Positions 22,036-33,619 of a stretch of 64,000 nt of DNA are shown in pieces. Under the pieces are notes generated by a model. That model did no database searches, was not told the DNA's origin, and was given only the letters and a program-made list of their open reading frames with translations. The DNA is from Ceratodon purpureus (taxonomy: Eukaryota; Streptophyta; Bryopsida; Pseudoditrichales; Ditrichaceae): contig CM026426.1 in the NCBI GenBank assembly GCA_014871385.1, positions 103,247,235 to 103,311,234 on the forward strand, written 5' to 3'. Position 1 is the first letter of the stretch. Each line of letters opens with the position of its first letter. Position numbers and translations under genes: made by a program.

Positions 22036-22493
22036 GTATTTGTGTTTTGTATACACTTTGCGTGATTTCCATCTCAGTGCGAATGATCCGAGAGGATGAT
22101 GAGAGTTCTACTGTAGATCGGATAGGAAGGTGACGGAAGTTGTTGACAAGACCCGAATCGGGACGGTCTTGAGATTGAGCAGAAGGATTGGGCAAGTTGT
22201 CGTAGGAGTTGAAACCTCACTGTTCCAACTCCAACCTAAGTCTCACGCGGAATAGCCGTCGCTAGAGTCGTAGCGGATCAAGGGGTACTTGATCGGGCTC
22301 CCTCAACTTCCGGAGAGGTTCCGCAGTACGTGAGCAGGGGTTCGGATAGTGGCACGGGTCGCCTCGGGATAACCGGATTTTAGTTCTCTCGGATTCGGAT
22401 CGGTTTGTTGTTGTATTCTCACGGATTGGAAGGAATGACTAGCAGGACAATATAGTGGCGTGACACCAACAACCAGACCAACACGAGAATTAT

Positions 22494-23369
22494 TTAACCC
22501 CTAAAGTTCTGAGGGTATTTTTCATCAAAACTGCCTCAAAACAGCCCCTCTTCAAAGCAAGGTGCATTTTGCAAAGTTGAGGTCTTAATTAGTACATCTA
22601 ACCATAAGATCTTGTAGCTAACTTCTATGTCTACATGTCTACCAAATCTTACACACTCATTCCTCACCAATTGCAAGATCATAACGTTCAAAGTTGAAAA
22701 CAAGTTTTTTTTCCCTGCAGAAAAAAGGGAACAACAGAGTTTTGAAGGCCCCAAGAACCATTTTTTTGCATTATGGATTTTGAAGGTTTTGATACACGTC
22801 AAATAATACTAAGTTAGCTAATTGTATTAAAAAAATTATATTAAAAAAAGTTGTGGAAGGTTGCCAAAAAAATCATTTTCCGCTAGGGGGTAACCTGAAA
22901 TTCACAAACAAAGGCCGTTTTTTGACAATAAAAATAGCATATAAAAAAATTGGATTAAAAATCCGAACGGTGGGAACATGCTTTACTACCTTTCCTATAC
23001 ATGGAAATTTTTATTTTTGAAAAATATCAAAATCTCAATTTTTGGTGGAATTTCAAAGTTTCGTCTTTGGGCAGATTTTGGTAGATTTTGGGAATTTTGG
23101 GCAGTTCTGAACAGTTTTGGGCAGAATTTGCTGCATTCACAGTGGCTGTGAGCTTGCCCAAAGTTTGGCTGAATGCAACTTTTGACACTCAAAACCCTGT
23201 AACTTTTTTTTCGGTATGTTCAAAAAATAAAATAAAATTCTACAGAGTCCACTTCAAAATGCCTACCTACATTGTTTTTTTCAAAGATTTAGGAATTAAA
23301 TTGGATTTCTAGGAACCTGCCCAAATTTGAAAAACGCCCATTCCAGGACTATTGTCCTTTAGGGGTTAA
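22494..23369. mobile_element. piggyBac-type MITE, 868 bases between TTAA target duplications
   Basis: TTAA occurs at both ends (22494-22497 and 23366-23369). Inside it are inverted repeats CCCCTAAAG (22498-22506) and CTTTAGGGG (23357-23365). Similarity resumes further in: GGGTATTTTTCA on the left against GGGCGTTTTTCA on the right, reverse complemented. The exact TTAA duplication and CCC-starting tips are the signature of piggyBac elements. No transposase is present; the inside is AT-rich, with short ORFs I reject. It splits an open frame at 22490/23370. Confidence 0.85.
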
Positions 23370-23715
23370 CGAAGCTCTCTAGAAGTACTCGAAGCTTGAT
23401 CTGGCCAATCCGTTGCAGTCCGGGGTGCAGTTTGATGCTCGAATTGCCCTGGATCTCGAAGAGGTGTGCAAAGTTCTTGACGACATGGGACCTTTTGCCA
23501 GGGTTGTCACGGTCGTCCGGGACGCTTGGGACGTGGGGACGTCCGCGGACGTCCGCCAGCGCCAGGGGACGTCCTGTGACTTAGAAAAAAAAAATCACCC
23601 GCATAGGTTTCACCCCGGGGTGAAACCACATCTTCTACGCGGCGGAGGGGTTGCGGGGGAGGGTGCGGCCGTCGCCGGGGAGCGGGGGGGGGCCGTCGGA
23701 CGCGTCGGGAAGGGG

Positions 23716-24116
23716 CCGTCCCCGGCGACGGCCCCTTGCCGTCGCCGCGGTGGGGGGGGGGCCGTCCCCGGCGACGGCCCCTAGCCGTCGCCGCGGTGGG
23801 AGAGGGCCGTCCCCGGCGACGGCCCCTTGCCGTCGCCGCGCTGGGGGGGGCCGTCCCCGGCGACGGCCCCTAGCCGTCGCCGCGGTGGGAGAGGGCCGTC
23901 CCCGGCGACGGCCCCTTGCCGTCGCCGCGGTGGGGGGGGCCGTCCCCGGCGACGGCCCCTTGCCGTCGCCGCGCTGGGGGGGGCCGTCCCCGGCGACGGC
24001 CCCTTGCCGTCGCCGCGGTGGCGGGGGGCCGTCCCCGGCGACGGCACCTTGCCGTCGCCGCGGTGGGGGGGGCGTCCCCGGCGACGGCCCCTTGCCGTCG
24101 CCGCGGAGACGGCCGC
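23716..24116 (+). repeat. GC-rich tandem array, nine copies of a 44-45-base unit
   Basis: GCCGTCCCCGGCGACGGC, itself an imperfect palindrome, begins near 23716, 23761, 23806, 23850, 23895, 23939, 23983, 24028 and (degenerate) 24071. Each is followed by CCCTTGCCGTCGCCGCGG or CCCTAGCCGTCGCCGCGG, then a G run. The period is constant, so open frames exist on both strands here; they are low-complexity Pro/Arg/Gly translations and not genes. Confidence 0.9.
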
Positions 24117-25229
24117 AAATTTTTTTAAAAAAAATCCCGAATCTTAAAATCTTCATAACTTCTTCAAAACGTCTCCAAATCGGGCTTATGAGGTGTTTTT
24201 TGGCATCTACATTTCCTGTAGATGCCAAAAAACATCTCATAAGTCCAATTTGGACAAGTTTTGAAGAAGTTACGGGAATTTGGAGATTTCGGGGAGTTGA
24301 GGGGTCGGCCGTCGGCGGGGACGGGGGGCCGACCCCCGGGGACGGCCGTGGGGACGGCAGGCCGTCCCCGGCGACGGCCGCGGGGACGGCCGCAAATTTT
24401 AAAAAAAAATCCCGAATCTTAAAATCTTCATAACTTCTTCAAAACGTATCCAAATCGGGCTTATGAGGTGTTTTTTGGCATCTACATTTCCTGTAGATGC
24501 CAAAAAACATCTCATAAGTCCAATTTGGACAATTTTTGAAGAAGTTACGGGAATTTGGAGATTTCGGGGAGTTGAGGGGTTGGCCGTCGGCGGGGACGGG
24601 GGGCCGACCCCCGGGGACGGCCGTGGGGACGGCAGGCCGTCCCCGGCGACAGCCGCGGGGACGGCCCCCCGTCCGCTTGGAGGCGGGGTCTCGCATGGCC
24701 TTCCTTCTTCTCTTGCGTTTTCTCTAGAGGCGGCCATCCCTCCCCTCCTCCTCTCGTCCAACCATGACAAAAAAAATTCTATTTCTAGATACTCTAAAAA
24801 CAAAATCAATACCGAATTAGAAATTTCAGACATATCCCTGAAATTATGGAAAATGTCCAAAAGATTTTGTAATCGGGATTGTGGGATCCGCCTTGATGTT
24901 GGGGTATACTTTAGAAAGAGATATTTATGCCGTTCAATTGTTGGTGCTCTACTATGGTTTGCAAACATAATCTCAATGTTTAGAAGGAAGAATCCATTTG
25001 ATTTGGAAATGAAATTATGACCCATGGGCCTATAGACGAGGGAGGTATACGATGGGGGGTACAACTTAAAAGGTAATGAGAAGCTTATAAAAAATAATAT
25101 TCTTTTATTTGAAGACATTAGGTAATAAAATTAAAAGAGAACTCGACATGGATTTCTCTTACATTAATATGACACGTTTGTATGTTTTTGGCTTTAATTT
25201 TATATGGCAAGACAAATCCCTTTTTCCAT
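24110..25229 (+). repeat. Left arm of a 1.1-kb inverted repeat inside the hAT element
   Basis: It reads almost base for base as the reverse complement of 26820-27938. It contains two tandem copies (about 283-bp period, starting near 24118 and 24400) of a segment holding the hairpin TTTTTGGCATCTAC-ATTTCCT-GTAGATGCCAAAAA and a GGCCGTCGGCGGGGACGG block, then a unique 500-base AT-rich part. Long open frames on the reverse strand here (239 codons) are mirrored in the other arm and have no recognisable domain. Confidence 0.9.
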
Positions 25230-26819
25230 AAATGGAACATTGGAATTAAATAAAGGATAAACTTGAAATTAAGAAATGAATTTGAATGAGAGGATTTGGA
25301 AGGTATGTTGTAGAGGACGTAACACTTAAAAATTAGATTTCAAATCAAATTAGATAGAAGTTGAAATTGTGTGAAGGAGGTTGGAGGACACATTAAATAG
25401 AATTGAGGATTGTAAAGTTGAATTAGAAGTTGAAGATGGTGGACAAAAAATTCATTATAAGTGATAGAGGATAGAAATTTAAATACAACAAATTTTAGTT
25501 CTAATAATAAATAAATTGATTAATTAATTAAAAAACCAAGCAATCTGACAAGGATGGATGTTTAATTTTAAAAGGTGAATGAATTTTGAAGGTTTGGGAG
25601 TTGACATTAAGAGAACTGTTTCTTGCTTTTGAAATGAAAGATATGCTAGTATTACATTTGAGTACTTGGGCAAGTGAATGCCACATTGTTTGCCTTCCAT
25701 TCCTTTTAGACAAACACCAAGTCTATATGGCTTAAAGTTTAACAAATCTCGTCAATTTTTTATTCTGAGACTTATGATTTCTTTCCATCTTAAAGGTGAT
25801 TCATAATCATTATTTTTATGAATGAAAGACATAACATGTGGATTCATCTAAATGTGGAAATACAAACACATACTTCATAGCCAAAAATTTATATTTGTTT
25901 ATTTATTTATTTAAGTATTTAATTATTTTGTATTCTTTTCTTAGTCTCCGATTCTACCTTTTATTTTTATACTTTTTCCATTTGCCTTCTATGCTATCTT
26001 CTTGTTATTTTATTATTACACTATTATTCCATTCTATACTCTGAACTTTTTATTATTACACTATTTTTCCATTCTATCGTCTCTTTAGTTTTTCATCTTA
26101 ACATTATTCTTCCATTTTATCTTCTCATTTTCCTATCCTTCCATTCCTCTCCCATCATCTATTTATTTATTTAATATTCCTCTAATCTGTCTCCCATTCT
26201 ATCTTTTTACTTTTGCCTATCGGAAGAAAGGAAAAATAAATAAAAGATTAGGGGATTATATTATGTACAAGACAATAATAAAAAACAGACAATTGAAATA
26301 AAATACAATATGACAGTAAATGAAACATAACAAATAACCGCGAGACAGACAAACTACAATGGGAAAAGGTTTGAAGGAAATAGATGTGTATAGAGAAGAT
26401 AGATATCAAGGGAAAAAACAAAAAATAAAAAAAGTACATGAGAGGTAATAATAAATCAAAAAGATAATTAGAATAAAAGATCAAATAAAAAATAATAATA
26501 ATAATTGCAAGAGTGGAAATGACATACAAGAAGAAATGAGGAGTATGAAGTGAATAGAAAAAACCATGTCATGGTGATAACATTATGGCAAAAGAAGAAA
26601 CTAAATAAAAATATCCAACTTAGAAAGGACTTTTTTCTTAAAGATTAAAGGATTAGATAAAGCACGAGACAATAATTGGAAAATAGTTAATTAAAATTAC
26701 ATAGAATAAAATGGTATTTGAAAACATAAGAAATAAGTTCAATAACACTAAGATATACAAACTACAGTGGGCATAATTTTAAATACCCAAGAAAGCAATT
26801 AATTAGGAAAAGAGCATTT
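25230..26819. other. AT-rich loop between the inverted arms
   Basis: About 1.6 kb, T-rich on the left (25870-26220) and A-rich on the right (26230-26720). Words such as CATTCTATCTTTT on one side and AAAAGATAGAATG-like words on the other allow further weak fold-back. No gene. Similar GAATGGAAGA/GATAGAATGG sequence recurs in the second hAT element (49.56-50.5 kb). Confidence 0.6.
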
Positions 26820-27938
26820 TCATGGAAAAAAGGATTTGTCTTGCCTTATAAAATTAAAGCCAAAAACATACAAACTTGTCATATTAATGTAAGAGAAATC
26901 CATGTCGAGTTCTCTTTTAATTTTATTACCTAATGTCTTCAAATAAAAGAATATTATTTTTTATAAGCTTCTCATTACCTTTTAAGTTGTACCCCCCATC
27001 GTATACCTCCCTCGTCTATAGGCCCATGGGCCATAATTTCATTTCCAAAACAAATGGATTCTTCCTTCTAAACATTGAGATTATGTTTGCAAACCATAGT
27101 AGAGCACCAACAATTGAACGGCATAAATATCTCTTTCTAAAGTATACCCCAACATCAAGGCGGATCCCACAATCCCGATTACAAAATCTTTTGGACATTT
27201 TCCATAATTTCAGGGATATGTCTGAAATTTCTAATTCGGTATTGATTTTGTTTTTAGAGTATCTAGAAATAGAATTTTTTTTGTCAAGGTTGGACGAGAG
27301 GAGGAGGGGAGGGATGGCCGTCTCTAGAGAAAACGCAAGAGAAGAAGGAAGGCCATGCGAGACCCCGCCTCCAAGCGGACGGGGGGCCGTCCCCGCGGCC
27401 GTCGCCGGGGACGGCCTGCCGTCCCCACGGCCGTCCCCGGGGGTCGGCCCCCCGTCCCCGCCGACGGCCGACCCCTCAACTCCCCGAAATCTCCAAATTC
27501 CCGTAACTTCTTCAAAAATTGTCCAAATTGGACTTATGAGATGTTTTTTGGCATCTACAGGAAATGTAGATGCCAAAAAACACCTCATAAGCCCGATTTG
27601 GATACGTTTTGAAGAAGTTATGAAGATTTTAAGATTCGGGATTTTTTTTTAAAATTTGCGGCCGTCCCCGCGGCCGTCGCCGGGGACGGCCTGCCGTCCC
27701 CACGGCCGTCCCCGGGGGTCGGCCCCCCGTCCCCGCCGACGGCCGACCCCTCAACTCCCCGAAATCTCCAAATTCCCGTAACTTCTTCAAAACTTGTCCA
27801 AATTGGACTTATGAGATGTTTTTTGGCATCTACAGGAAATGTCGATGCCAAAAAACACCTCATAAGCCCGATTTGGAGACGGTTTGAAGAAGTTATGAAG
27901 ATTTTAAGATTCGGGATTGTTTTTTTTTAATTTGCGGC
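26820..27938 (-). repeat. Right arm of the 1.1-kb inverted repeat inside the hAT element
   Basis: Reverse complement of 24110-25229 with only scattered differences; for example, one arm has a GTAGATG/GTCGATG change in a hairpin near 27842. A transcript through both arms would form a double-stranded stem of about 1.1 kb. Confidence 0.9.
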
Positions 27939-29040
27939 CGTCCCCGCGGCCGTCGCCGGGGACGGCCGGCCGTCCCCACGCGGTCGCCCACGCGGTCGGC
28001 CGCGGGATCGGACGGCCCTCCGCGGCCAACCATGCCGGCCGCGGGCCATCTGATCCCGCGGCCGTCGCCGTTGCCGACCGCGGGGTCGGCCAAGGGGACG
28101 GCCGCGGGATCGGGAGGCCCGCGGTCGGCCGCGCCGCTCGAGCGGTCCCCGATGGCCTGCGCGGAGGTCGATCCGGGCCGTTGGATCCCGCGGCCGTCCC
28201 CGAGGCCGTCCCCGCGGTCGGCCACGGCGACGGCCGTGGGATCCGACGGCCCAGGAGGGCCGCCCACATCCGACGGCCCGCGATGTGCCAGCACGGCCGC
28301 ATCTTGGCCGTCGGATCGACGTGCGGCCGTCCCCAACGACCCCGCGGCCGTCTCCGCGGCCGTCCCCGCGGCCGTCCCCACGAACGGACGGCCGAGATGG
28401 GGCGTGGTGGCGGGATCGGCCGATCGGACGGCTGGGGAATGTTTTTACCCCTCCGGGGTCGCAAAATTATTACCGCGACGTAATTCTCGAGCGTCGGGGA
28501 CGCCACGTCCGGGACGGGGGACGTCCGGGTCGGACGTCTTGACGTCCGGAGCCGGGTCGGACGTCTATTTGAACAACCCTGCCTTTTGCCTTTGTCAAGG
28601 GCTAGACTAAGATGTTTGTAGTCTTTGGCTTCGACACAAAGGAGAAGGAAATGTTCATTCATAAACGGCAAATCAAGATGGTCGGTGAGAGGATTTTGCG
28701 TGAGGTTGAGGAGGAGCTCAACAAGGAAGATGAGTCACCATGAACAAATAAGGTGTTAAATCTGGTCCCCCCCTCGCTATGGCCACTCGATGCGGAGTCG
28801 AAGCACCAACTTCAGATCAAGTCAAGACTGTCGAGTAGCACGTGGAAGGTGCATACGATGCAATACCTTTTTGATTGTTACTCCAAGTTCCAAAGGAGTT
28901 CTCTCATTAACTCGAGGCCTAATGTTTATGTGTCCCTTATGTATCTGATTGCACAATCAGCCGGGGATAAATTCAAAACCTTCTCGGACTTTCCATGTTT
29001 GAAACGGCTGCTACAGCCATATGTGGACGAAGCAGAATAG

Positions 29041-30645
29041 GGTTCTGTGAAGGATTAGTCTAGCAGTGGGAACTGCCACGCGAGCTATTCTTACCTCCAA
29101 TCTCTTTTGGAGACAGCGATGAAGTCAGACGAGGTGCGGGTCATTGACGTCTGGGGAGGTTGGAACGTCACGGCACTTGCGTTGGTAAGTCAGTGCTCTC
29201 TCTCTCTCTTATGTAGTTATTGTTCTCTCATGGATCGTCGGCATGCAGCCGATGCTCACTACATCTTTCGTATTTCTACTCTCCTACTATTCCTTAACCA
29301 TTTCATTCTGTGCTTCTAGAGATAAACCATTTGACTGTAATAGAGAATGTGCGTCCCGAGGAAGAGAGGTACGACGCACACTGTCAGGTGAGGAGTATGA
29401 CATTTATTCCGTGTGACTATAACGTGCCTATTGAAGCTCCAATCCAGAAGACCCAGGGCAGAGCACGCTCGTCTGTCCCCTCCACTGCGAGAACAATGAC
29501 AGCCACTCTCACACCTGCGGACTTGGGTGTAAATGTGCAGAAGGTTCATTTGATCGGGAAGGGCAGATTTCTAGGTTCGGGGAAGTCTGCCGAAGTTCCA
29601 ATACTGGTTCTTGAGGAATTTGACAACAAGGGCTAGGAGCCACCAAACGAAGACGACCTTGAAGTCAAAGCTTAGGGTTCACTCGCGACCGGCGAAGCGG
29701 AGGTCAAGGTCGAGGATGAAATGGTGGACTACAAACGAGATCCCAATGAGATCACATTTGATTATTCTAATCCTCGTTACGTAAACCTTCCTCTGTCGCA
29801 AGTTGAGGGGAAGGAAGGAACAAACTCCCTTCGATTTGGTTATAAATCTCCTCTGATCCATGACACAGAGACTTCTATTGAGGAGCCTCTTGTTCAGCTT
29901 GACCAGGTTAGGCCTGCAACAACGATGGAGGTATCTCTTTCATTGAGGCGTGAAAAGGAGGAAGTTGTCCGATTTGCACCAACCCAGGAGCCGACAATGA
30001 GCATTGAAGGGCAAGGGCTTGCTACGCCAGTTGGCGGGCCGCCGATGGGAGACAAGCAAACTCCATCCAACCCTCCCGCCAAATCCAAGGTTGGGCTAAC
30101 AATCACATTCTTCAAGGATGGTGTCAAGGGCGCAACACGAAGGATTGGGCTAGACGAGAACCCTGAAGGCAGGACACGCGGAGCGAAGAGAAGTGAGGTC
30201 GATGATCCTACTTAGACCACTTCTCTTCCGAGCAACAATTGCTGCGATTCCGCAAGGGTTCAGAAAGGGGAAGAGTCTTTTAGGATGAAGAAACCGAAGG
30301 ATCGGAAGAAAAAGAGTTCATCCAAGAGGGGCACATCTGGGGACCAGCACATGAGTCCAAAAGATGTTGACGCTCTTGAGATCGTGATGTCGCCCCCGCA
30401 GAAGTCTTCTAAAGGTCATAAGCCAAAACCAGAGGAGGTTAGTTTATCGAGCGGTGGCCTAGTCCATCTTTTAGTTGCCTGCATTGAGAATTTAGTGTAG
30501 AGTTCCGGCGCTAGGTTTTGTGTAGATGTTTGTGAAGCCAATTTCAAATAAATCCTCGATAAATGCCAAGTTCTAGGCTTTCCCTTTCTACATAGTTATT
30601 GTTTGGATGTCGGCTGTCCGCCGGCTGTCGTCCTAACCGTCACGT
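29041..30645 (+). pseudogene. Unassigned coding-like stretch upstream of the HAD fragment
   Basis: Plus-strand open frames follow one another: 29310-29636 (RSMTFIPCDYNVPIEAPIQ, a Lys/Gly-rich end), 29721-30215 (KRDPNEITFDYSNPRYVNLP, GPPMGDKQTPSNPPAKSK) and 30285-30500 (MKKPKDRKKKSSSKRG, then a serine/lysine-rich part). They are divided by single TAG stops at 29634-29636, 29673 and 30213, and by probable introns (a GTAAGT at 29183). The composition is charged and disordered, with no domain I recognise. Their order and strand suggest the N-terminal, disordered part of the protein that ends in the HAD fragment. Confidence 0.35.
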
Positions 30646-31320
30646 TTGTCTTTTGTGTTGTTTGCTATCACTCCAGAGTCCGCGGACAACGAAGTCCATG
30701 GAAAATCACGCAAAGACATATCTAGTGCAGGTCTGGAGCAGCGTCCTCCGCCTGTAGATGCAGATCTCGTAGCCCAAGGCCATGCTAGTATTCAGGTACA
30801 CAAACTAGTGTTGAAGTACTTCCTCGTTCTGGATATTAATGGCTTGCTATTAGTTCAGAAGAAGGACGGCAATAAGTGGAATACTACGATGAAACCGGGT
30901 TTAGTGGACTAGTGGGGCCTAGTATTCCACTTATTCCACTTATCCTAGTATTCTTAGAGGGGACGGGGGGGGGTCTTCAATGAACACTCTTTTGGTTGAT
31001 GATTCCCCATATAAGAACGTCGCAAACACTCCATGGAACGTTGTGCACCCCACACCATATACCTAAAAGTCGAAGGAGTCGGACGTTAAGGGGAACTATC
31101 TCATCCGAAAATTGATTCCTTGGCTTGCGCAATTGAAAGAATCCAAACTCCTTGTGCCCGAGTACTGCCAAAAACACTCCCAATTTGGTCAGCATGGTTT
31201 GGTTCCGGGGGATGAAGAATATGTTCGCTTCTCTTCATATAATGAGTGTGGTAGACGAAAGAGGAAATAGAATGAATAGAATCTGGTAACGATAACATGT
31301 ACATGTTTCGGTCGGCAGCC
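30646..31320 (+). pseudogene. HAD/NIF-type (FCP1-like) phosphatase fragment with its middle deleted
   Basis: The frame at 30646-30912 ends with YFLVLDINGLLLVQKKDG, the first HAD motif in the form (LDxNGLL) seen in plant NIF-like HAD proteins. About 75 bases later the frame resumes with NTLLVDDSPYKNVANTPWN, the last HAD motif (DDSPYK). LIRKLIPWLAQLKESKLL and EYCQKHSQFGQ follow, as in the end of that domain. The roughly 100 residues that normally lie between (substrate loop and lysine motif) are missing, and stops occur at 30910 and 31062. An active enzyme cannot come from this copy. The family dephosphorylates proteins such as the polymerase II C-terminal domain, or has unknown substrates in plants. 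Confidence 0.65.
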
Positions 31321-32883
31321 TGCCGATGGGATCTTCAGTGATGTAGAACTATACTATAAATAAAAAAATTCTACTTTTAAGTATATTAATTTGTTATTGA
31401 GTATCGAGACTATGTATTCTATCATGGATGTCCTATTCTATCTTCTGTTGTAGACCACAGTCTGTATGAATTGTACGCACATGATTGAACACCCATGTTT
31501 ACTTGGAATTTGCCCTTCATTGTTCAGCAGTCACTAGAGGATGATGCCGTGTTTGAAGTGGTGTGGCGACCTTCCCTTCTTAGTACGCTCTTGGAGCAGT
31601 CTCCAACATCTCCTGATGGTGATGCTGACGAAGAAGAATATCTGGCAGCGCAAGCCGAGAATCAAAGTGATCACTAGTAGGAATTTTGTCTTCTGAGGCA
31701 ATGTAATAAATGTCATTATGTCCAGATTGAGTCTAATGTGACTCCACTAATGACCAAAGTCTCCGAATCCATAATCTGAAAGTCACTGCAGTGCGTTGTC
31801 ATGCTCTAGCAGGTCAGTGGTCGATGAGCAGTTACTGAACCCGAGCTGTACTTCTACCCGATGGGTACCCAGTACGAGGACTTTTCCATTAAGTTTTTAT
31901 TCTGAATGTACGTACTCTGTGGTTTATCTTTTTAGCGACAAATCCCACATCTGGAATTGCAGCAGGGTTCAACCCCCACACCTCCGTTCAAATTCTTATT
32001 CCCGAAGATTTCACCTGACCAAGCATGCAAGTACATTTCAAGACTTTCTTTGCATGTTTCTATTTTGCAGATCAAGTGCAAAATGGTGACATCTATGGGT
32101 TTCAATAATCCAGAGTGGAAGAAGTTGTTTTCTTTGCTTCAGTGTATGTCCCCGATTACTTCATTATGAAAGGGTCTGCTCATTCACGTTCTTCCAAGGA
32201 TTGATTTTGAGGTATTCCTCACCGGGGTCATTTGGAAGCTAATATGTTCACCATAGAAGGATATGGTTGATACTACATCGCAGAATGACAAATCATTTTG
32301 ATCATTTAGACGTTTGCCGTTAAGTTGACTTCACAATTATATCAAAGATTTTGGTGATGTTTTATTGTTATTGTTTTTCTGATATATGTTCATTCAGATC
32401 ACGTTGGATATCGATTTTCGATAAACTTCAAGATGATGAAGCTATTTTTACATGCGACAAAGTTGTTTGCAAAGAATTGCATGAGACAAAATATTTAATA
32501 AATGTAATTGTCCATTGACAGTTGCTGCGATACAACTCAGTTCTAATTGCATGTAAAACTAGGACACCCTGTGAACTATTCCTAATGTACTATAGTCATC
32601 TAGCACTATAATTCACTTTGAAGGCAATTATTTGACACAATAAAACAAAAAAATTAAAAATTCTCAACCAGAGGGGGCATAAACTCAATAGTCTTCGCTA
32701 CCATCTCTGCCGGAAAACCTCACTTATCCTGTGGTATCATTTTCCATTTTCTAAATTAGGAAGGTTATTGCCTCGCTCATTTTAGTGCACATACATCGGT
32801 TCACGAGAAATAAACAAGGCTAAAGTGATGACTTACAATGCGTTGTCGTGGGCGTTATTTGCATATCACATACTAAGAACTCC
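31321..32883. other. Unassigned region after the HAD fragment
   Basis: A short acidic frame at 31495-31677 (SPTSPDGDADEEEYLAAQ) could be the C-terminus of the preceding gene. Pieces at 31840-32170 (ELYFYPMGTQYEDFSIKF, FLFPKISPDQACKYISRL) look protein-like but carry stops, and I cannot place them. From 32200 to 32880 nothing is recognised. Confidence 0.35.
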
Positions 32884-33084
32884 TCAATCCCTTTTTCCAT
32901 CAATATATTTTCCCAGTTCTTTTCGTAAGGAAAACTTCACTTGAATGGATTCTTTGGACTCATGGACTTCCTGAAATGACATTCCCACAAAAGGCTTACT
33001 ACCTTCTGAAGTTTTATCACATACTGATTGCGTCTCAGAGTTTCTTTCTTGGTATCCACTCCCATAGTGCTTTGCGTCATCCAC
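32884..33084 (-). pseudogene. Possible MuDR-type N-terminal domain fragment
   Basis: The frame contains PFVGMSFQEVHESKESIQVK, which resembles the start of the MuDR/Mutator N-terminal domain (VGMxFxSxxEFKxAI). Only about 30 residues match and there is no transposase core near it. Treat as a weak lead. Confidence 0.25.
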
Positions 33085-33619
33085 AAGTGTTGTACTTGCT
33101 TCACATGTTCATCCAAAAAAACTTGAATCCTTACCGCTAATTTCAGTCCTCTGTTTCAGCCTCACACACAGATGAGAGTAATAACTATTGTTTATAACAA
33201 GTACACACCGACTGTGAAGGTTTGTTGTATTTCAGTTTTGGACAAACCATACCTTCTTTGTGAAACACTTCTGGTCCGTATATCTCTGGAAAATATTTCT
33301 TCCTGTCCCTCTGTATGGGAAGAGCGTTTGAGAGTGTGCCACTCGGAGTATGAGTAGGGTGTCACCTGACAGGTTCTAATTAAGAAAATCACCCACAGTT
33401 ATCTGTCAAGTGGGATGGAAACCAACATTCATGCAGTTTGAACGAAATATACAGTTTTTGATCATGTGTTGTTACTGCTCCTGTTTTATGAAAAAAATTA
33501 GGAAAATGAATCAAAAAATAAATAAATTTAATTAGAAAAATGAATTAGTTGAATTAAAAAATGAATGTATTGAATTAGGAAAATGAATTAATTAAATTAG
33601 GAAAATTATTTAATTATGA
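33085..33619. other. No gene seen
   Basis: Short mirrored open frames only. The end (33480-33610) is A-rich, with ATGAATTA-type repeats. Confidence 0.4.

Larger units (their letters stand above)
7840..22490 (+). mobile_element. Gag-only-like retroelement rich in the word CGGAT, split by a DNA transposon
   Basis: The two outer parts (about 7840-9827 and 21184-22490) are unusually rich in CGGAT/ATCCG and CCGGAT words. Sequence with the same bias stops at element A's ends and resumes beyond them. The left part has a promoter-like region (TATA box at 8157), then a gag-like protein. The right part carries the protein's C-terminal region and an AATAAA-bearing 3' region. No polymerase, protease or integrase was seen, so it resembles a non-autonomous TR-GAG-type LTR element. 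I could not confirm LTRs, so both outer limits are approximate. It is homologous to the retroelement at 47102-53679. Confidence 0.5.
23499..28581. mobile_element. Non-autonomous hAT-type foldback element, 5083 bases
   Basis: It is bounded by a perfect 8-bp target duplication, CCTTTTGC at 23491-23498 and 28582-28589. Tips are CAGGGTTGTC on the left and, reverse complemented, CAGGGTTGTT on the right. An 8-bp duplication with CA-G-GG tips is the hAT hallmark. Removing the element and one duplication copy rejoins an open frame. No transposase gene is visible. Inside lie GC-rich flanks full of GACGTCC and GCCGTCCCCG words, two inverted 1.1-kb arms and an AT-rich loop. Confidence 0.9.
22435..29040 (+). 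pseudogene. Interrupted gene of unknown function, broken by a MITE and a hAT element
   Basis: With the two insertions left out, one reading frame runs through the breakpoints. It starts after a TGA near 22430 (LAGQYSGVTPTTRPTREL), passes the TTAA site (FNEAL, then TAG, KYSKLDLANPLQ), and continues VQFDARIALDLEEVCKVLDD to the hAT site at MGPFA. It resumes at 28590 with FVKG, TAG, TKMFVVFGFDTKEKEMF and ILREVEEELNKEDESP, then a TGA. A frame at 28753-29040 (LVPPSLWPLDAESKHQLQI, LMYLIAQSAGDKF) may be its next part. I do not recognise the family. It may belong to the same decayed unit as the HAD fragment at 30.6-31.3 kb, or be a retroelement protein, since CGGAT-rich sequence lies just upstream. 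The internal stops are TAG where CAG would fit. Confidence 0.45.

Noticed and set aside
23651..24433. Long open frames on both strands, rich in Pro, Arg and Gly
   Set aside because: They are translations of the GC-rich 44-45-base tandem array; both strands are open and no domain is present.
24399..25118. 239-codon frame with an almost identical partner at 26933-27652
   Set aside because: It is the same inverted-repeat arm read twice. It has no recognisable domain, and its end crosses the GC-rich block and hairpins.
27893..28671. 255-codon and other frames over the right end of the hAT element
   Set aside because: GC-rich CCGTCCCCGCGG repeats; frames run across the element boundary.
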